A stretch of 64,000 nt of DNA from Straminergon stramineum. Its lineage: Eukaryota > Streptophyta > Bryopsida > Hypnales > Calliergonaceae. The DNA is taken from positions 18,605,001-18,669,000 of the forward strand of contig OY987272.1 of the NCBI GenBank assembly GCA_963920665.1, given 5' to 3'. The stretch's first letter is position 1. The number at the start of each line of letters is the position of its first letter. Below are positions 60,590-64,000 of the stretch, piece after piece. The notes under the pieces are model-generated. The model saw only the letters and a list, made by a program, of their open reading frames with translations. It had not been told where the DNA came from and did not search any database. Made by a program: the position numbers and the translations under genes.

Positions 60590-60950
60590 ACTTTGGTGAG
60601 TGATTGCGGGAGATTGGAAGAACGGAATGGACTGAATTTTTGGGAGGATGGAGAGGGGTTAAGTCAGCTTTCCAACTAAACCAGTCTCAACCAATTTTGA
60701 GCAAGAACGAGGATAGAGCGGCCGATTTAGTGCGAGGAGGTCAAGCCGCTACCGCCACGGAAGATCGACGACTTTGGCGAGCGACTGTGGGAGTTCGGTG
60801 AAGTGGATCAACGTGAATTTCTGGGAGGATGGAGAGGGGAAAGTCAGCTTTTCAACGAGACAACTCTTGCCTAATTTGGGGTAAGGACGAAGCCAGGGCG
60901 AGCATTTTAGTGTGACAAGGTCTGTTGCCCATCTAGCGGCAGTTGATTCT
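60590..60950. repeat. 181-bp tandem duplication, two copies
   Basis: Copy 1 starts ACTTTGGTGAGTGATTGCGG at 60,590, and copy 2 starts ACTTTGGCGAGCGACTGTGG at 60,771. Both contain TGGGAGGATGGAGAGGGG and GTCAGCTTT, and both end GTGyGAsrAGGTC. The copies differ at many positions, so the duplication is old. Open frames in it are not convincing genes. Confidence 0.8.
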
Positions 60951-63639
60951 GGGTATTTCATCTTTTTTTTTCTTGTGATTCAAGTGAATCCAAATGTAAT
61001 TTTAATTACAATATGATATTTTCTTATCCATCTTGAAGCAATAGTTCTATGACTTGCATGCAATGTTCTTGTGGGGTGTGAATGTGTAGAAGGTCTATGA
61101 GGATTTTTTTAGGGTTTTAGGGCAAGCGTGGAAGTGCTGCCCAAATTGGGGGTAGAATTAGGGTTAGGATATGGATTAGGAAATTGAAGGAAGAAACTAA
61201 TTGGCCTAAAAAGAATGGGTGAATATGTTAGGGATGGGATCTATGGAATTAGGGAAGTCTTGGCATCAATTTAGGAAGTTAGTTAGGAATTGGGGTGGTT
61301 GTGGTGTGCTGGAATTTAATTTCACGATATCAAATTGACCCATTTGATGCCCACAGGGCTAATTTTAGGCAAAATTAGGCCTAGTAAGTTGTCCTAACCT
61401 CCCAAAGTAGGTACTAGGGTCATTGGAGGATTTTGGGGTGCATATTAGGATGGTGTAAGGGTGCTGCCCTCATTTCACTTAGAGTAGTTTAATGTTAAAA
61501 AATTGATAAAAAAGTATTTAGGAATCCATTGCTTGGAAGGCAATCTAGGTAGGTGTCCCATACACTCCCCGCCGGCCAACTCTAGGGGGTTTCTTCACCT
61601 TGCGGTAGAAAAGCCTCATATCTACTAGGAGGGGCATTCAAGGGTGTGTTTGTTATGCATTCTTGTTTAGTTTTTGATTGTATATTTGATATTGGTTGTA
61701 GCACTCAATATACAGTGTGCTATGATCTTTGTTTTTACAAGAGCTATTATGTGAAGTGACATCATGGTCACTCTACATCGAATTATAGTATTAGATAGAG
61801 AGAGATACCTTTCATGGGAATTCACCTTAGTTTTAGATGAATTTCATCTAAATTATAGGGTTCATCTTATGGTTAGAGTGTTTAGGTAGAGAGAGATCCT
61901 TGACTTAATATTCTTGTCAAGTCAAATTTTGTGAGTATTTTTAGAGAGAGTTGTGTATTTTGCTTTGCTTGGAGATGATGCTTTATCATTTAGGGAATCT
62001 CTTCACTTCTTCTCACACTTGCACTCTTGGATTCTCCCTTTGTGGAATGAGAGCCACTTAACTTCTTGTATGTAGATTGCTAAGTTTCTCTTTGAAGGTG
62101 TGTTTATTATGTATTCCTACTTAGTTTTTTATTACATATTTTATTTTGGTTGTGGTAATTGATGTATTGTGGCTACGATCTGTGTTTCATGACACTTTGA
62201 ATTAGTATGTGGTTTCAAGTTGTTTGGAACTCTTTTCAAATTAAAATGTTATGTCTATCAATTGCAATGATATTTTGCTTAGGGAAACTAAAGTTCATAG
62301 AAGACCTAACTTTTAAAAAGTTTGAGCTCAATTTGCAATGAAACTTGGGCTCTTTTGTCTATACAAATAAGTCAGAAAACTATATACAATAAATTTTTAT
62401 AGAAATCATTTGATTCAAATGAAGGGATTAGAAACATCAATTAATGCACCAACTTTGAATTATAAAATCATTGATTGACAAAATACAATGACAATAATAT
62501 GTTGTTAAGAATAGATACTAGTACAAGGTATTTTTACAATGTAATATAAGGAACAATTGCAATTGTGGTAATGGTGTATTGAATGAGCTTCTACCACTGG
62601 TGTGTATTTTATATTAAGTAGCATTGATTGATTATTTTCTTAAAACTATATTCTCCACCAACAATGTTTTTTTCAAAATATAAAAAATATACCCCCTTAT
62701 CTCAAAATGATCTTTTGGTTGTTAAGAAATGATCATTTTTGTTCAAGATTCAATGAGTGGATAACAATTTTTTTGAACTATTTAAGAAAGGGCCTAAACA
62801 ATGTTATTTTTAGCCTTAATTCCAAACATTTTCTTCAATTGGAATATAATTTTAGGATGGAGGGAGCAAGAAATAGGGACATGAAGAAAGGAAAAGGTAT
62901 ATTGCTGAAAAAAAAGAACCCCCTCGTAGAAAGTCAAATTGAAACCTAGGTTTGTTGAGGAAGCGGAAGTGAATGGCAAATTTTCTCTAAATTCTAAACA
63001 AATTATTGGAACAAGAGTCAAGAGAAGGTGATTTGAAAAAGTGGACTTTCTCCCACACGTAGGAGAAATGATGCCTGCACTTAGGGGAGACAAGGAGCAA
63101 GTAAAGAATACGAGTAAGAAATATTGGGTAGAGAAACCAACAAAACCATTCAAAAGAATGACTGCAAGGAACAAAAGTCCATTCAACACTCATCTATCCA
63201 TGGGGCAACAAAAAAATTGATAAAGTGTAAAGGTTTTAAATATATTTCCTTCTTTATTATACTTTGCTTTTTTGTTTGAAAAAATTCTTTTCAAAACACC
63301 CAAATTTAACATCCAAAATTCAAAATGCTAAAAATTACTTTCAATTTTTTTTTGTAAATAATTATAATTCCTCCAAAATATCCATGTGTAGGACGTTCTT
63401 TCTTCTTTCTATTGATATACAACCTTTTTTTTAAGCACTCTCAATAAATAGTAATTGAATGAAGAGTACATTTTGCAACATTCATCATCCACCATCCACC
63501 CAATGATGGTTATGCACTCAGGTTAAAAGGGATTACAATTTCACGAAATTTTTTGGGTGAAGGGACGCCAGAAGGCGATGAAAAGTCCGGTCGATTAGGA
63601 GGGCAAACCCGCTTGACACAATCGTAAACCTAATTTTAT
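60951..63639. other. No gene seen; includes a diverged direct repeat
   Basis: No supported coding region. A ~100-bp segment beginning GGTGTGTTTGTTATGCATTC at about 61,642 recurs in diverged form (GGTGTGTTTATTATGTATTC) at about 62,098. The two are 456 bp apart. Confidence 0.5.
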
Positions 63640-64000
63640 TTAACCCCTAAATGCCCAAGGCACCAAATTCTGGTGTTTTGAAAACTTTAAAATTAAGTAG
63701 AACCCAACCAAATTGCTATTATTAGTAGTTTGTATTTTTGGAGAATTCTTTTTGAAATCTAGTTTAAGGATCAAAAAGACGATCTTAAAAATGAAGGATT
63801 ATGATTTTTCTATTCAAGATTTTATGCAAGGATGCCCATTGCAATCTTGACCTCCTGCAATGTTGAGGGCTCTTGGAAATGAGCTTCAAATACACTAGAT
63901 CTTGGAGGAAAAATCACATTTGAAATTCATTTAAAAAAATTGTAGAATAGATTTTGAATAACCATAAATTGATTGGGATTGTGCATGCTAAGGTAGGAGG
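63640..64000. mobile_element. Left part of a further TTAA-type element, cut by the window edge
   Basis: TTAA-CCCCTAAATGCCCAAGG begins at 63,640 and is nearly the same as the left end at 46,374 (TTAA-CCCCTAAATGCTCTGA). If it is about 576 bp long like its relatives, the right end lies beyond the window. Confidence 0.4.

Overview
The window looks like a gene-poor, repeat-rich stretch of a land-plant (streptophyte) nuclear genome. The evidence is one multi-intron gene for a plastid-type ribosome recycling factor, GT-AG introns of roughly 100-550 bp, and plant transposon families (hAT, CACTA, Ty3/gypsy). I cannot place it in a clade from sequence alone. The rest is AT-rich sequence and decayed mobile DNA.

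Layout. 1-1403 is flank with a degenerate ~30-bp repeat. 1404-7621 is a nearly intact CACTA-type element (CACTR-GAAGAAA termini, GTT target duplication) carrying a minisatellite, a 276-bp tandem repeat and a decayed intron-containing ORF. 7.6-13.2 kb is mostly empty. 13.2-30.1 kb is a graveyard of transposon-like ORFs: a protein-kinase-like pseudogene (minus), a glycine-rich ORF (minus), a long coiled-coil/RING-H2 ORF (plus) and a hAT transposase (plus), with CpG-dense GC-rich blocks between them. The glycine-rich and RING ORFs share an N-terminal TCKKYVKM module. 30.7-37.8 kb is AT-rich with a TTAA-flanked element. 38.7-45.4 kb holds the only apparently intact gene. 45.4-54 kb is AT-rich with more repeats. 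54-59.3 kb is a decayed Ty3/gypsy polyprotein (RT, RNase H, integrase, terminal PHD-like finger) interrupted by nested elements. 59.3-64 kb has only repeats and non-coding sequence.

How the parts relate. The intact gene reads as RRF exons followed, across a phase-0 137-bp intron, by the exons of a C-terminally membrane-anchored helical-repeat (TPR-like) protein. All exon phases agree, so splicing would give one ~743-residue RRF-TPR fusion. Retaining that one intron ends the protein after six extra residues and gives a stand-alone RRF of normal length. The nested region at 54-57 kb gives an order of insertion: a retrotransposon, then a TTAA-targeting element with CCYT-type termini inserted in its ORF, then a 174-bp CACTA foldback MITE inside that. 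A separate 701-bp inverted-repeat element splits RNase H. Other copies of the TTAA family recur through the window, two of them exactly 576 bp end to end.

No tRNA, rRNA, CRISPR array or intact autonomous transposon was recognised.
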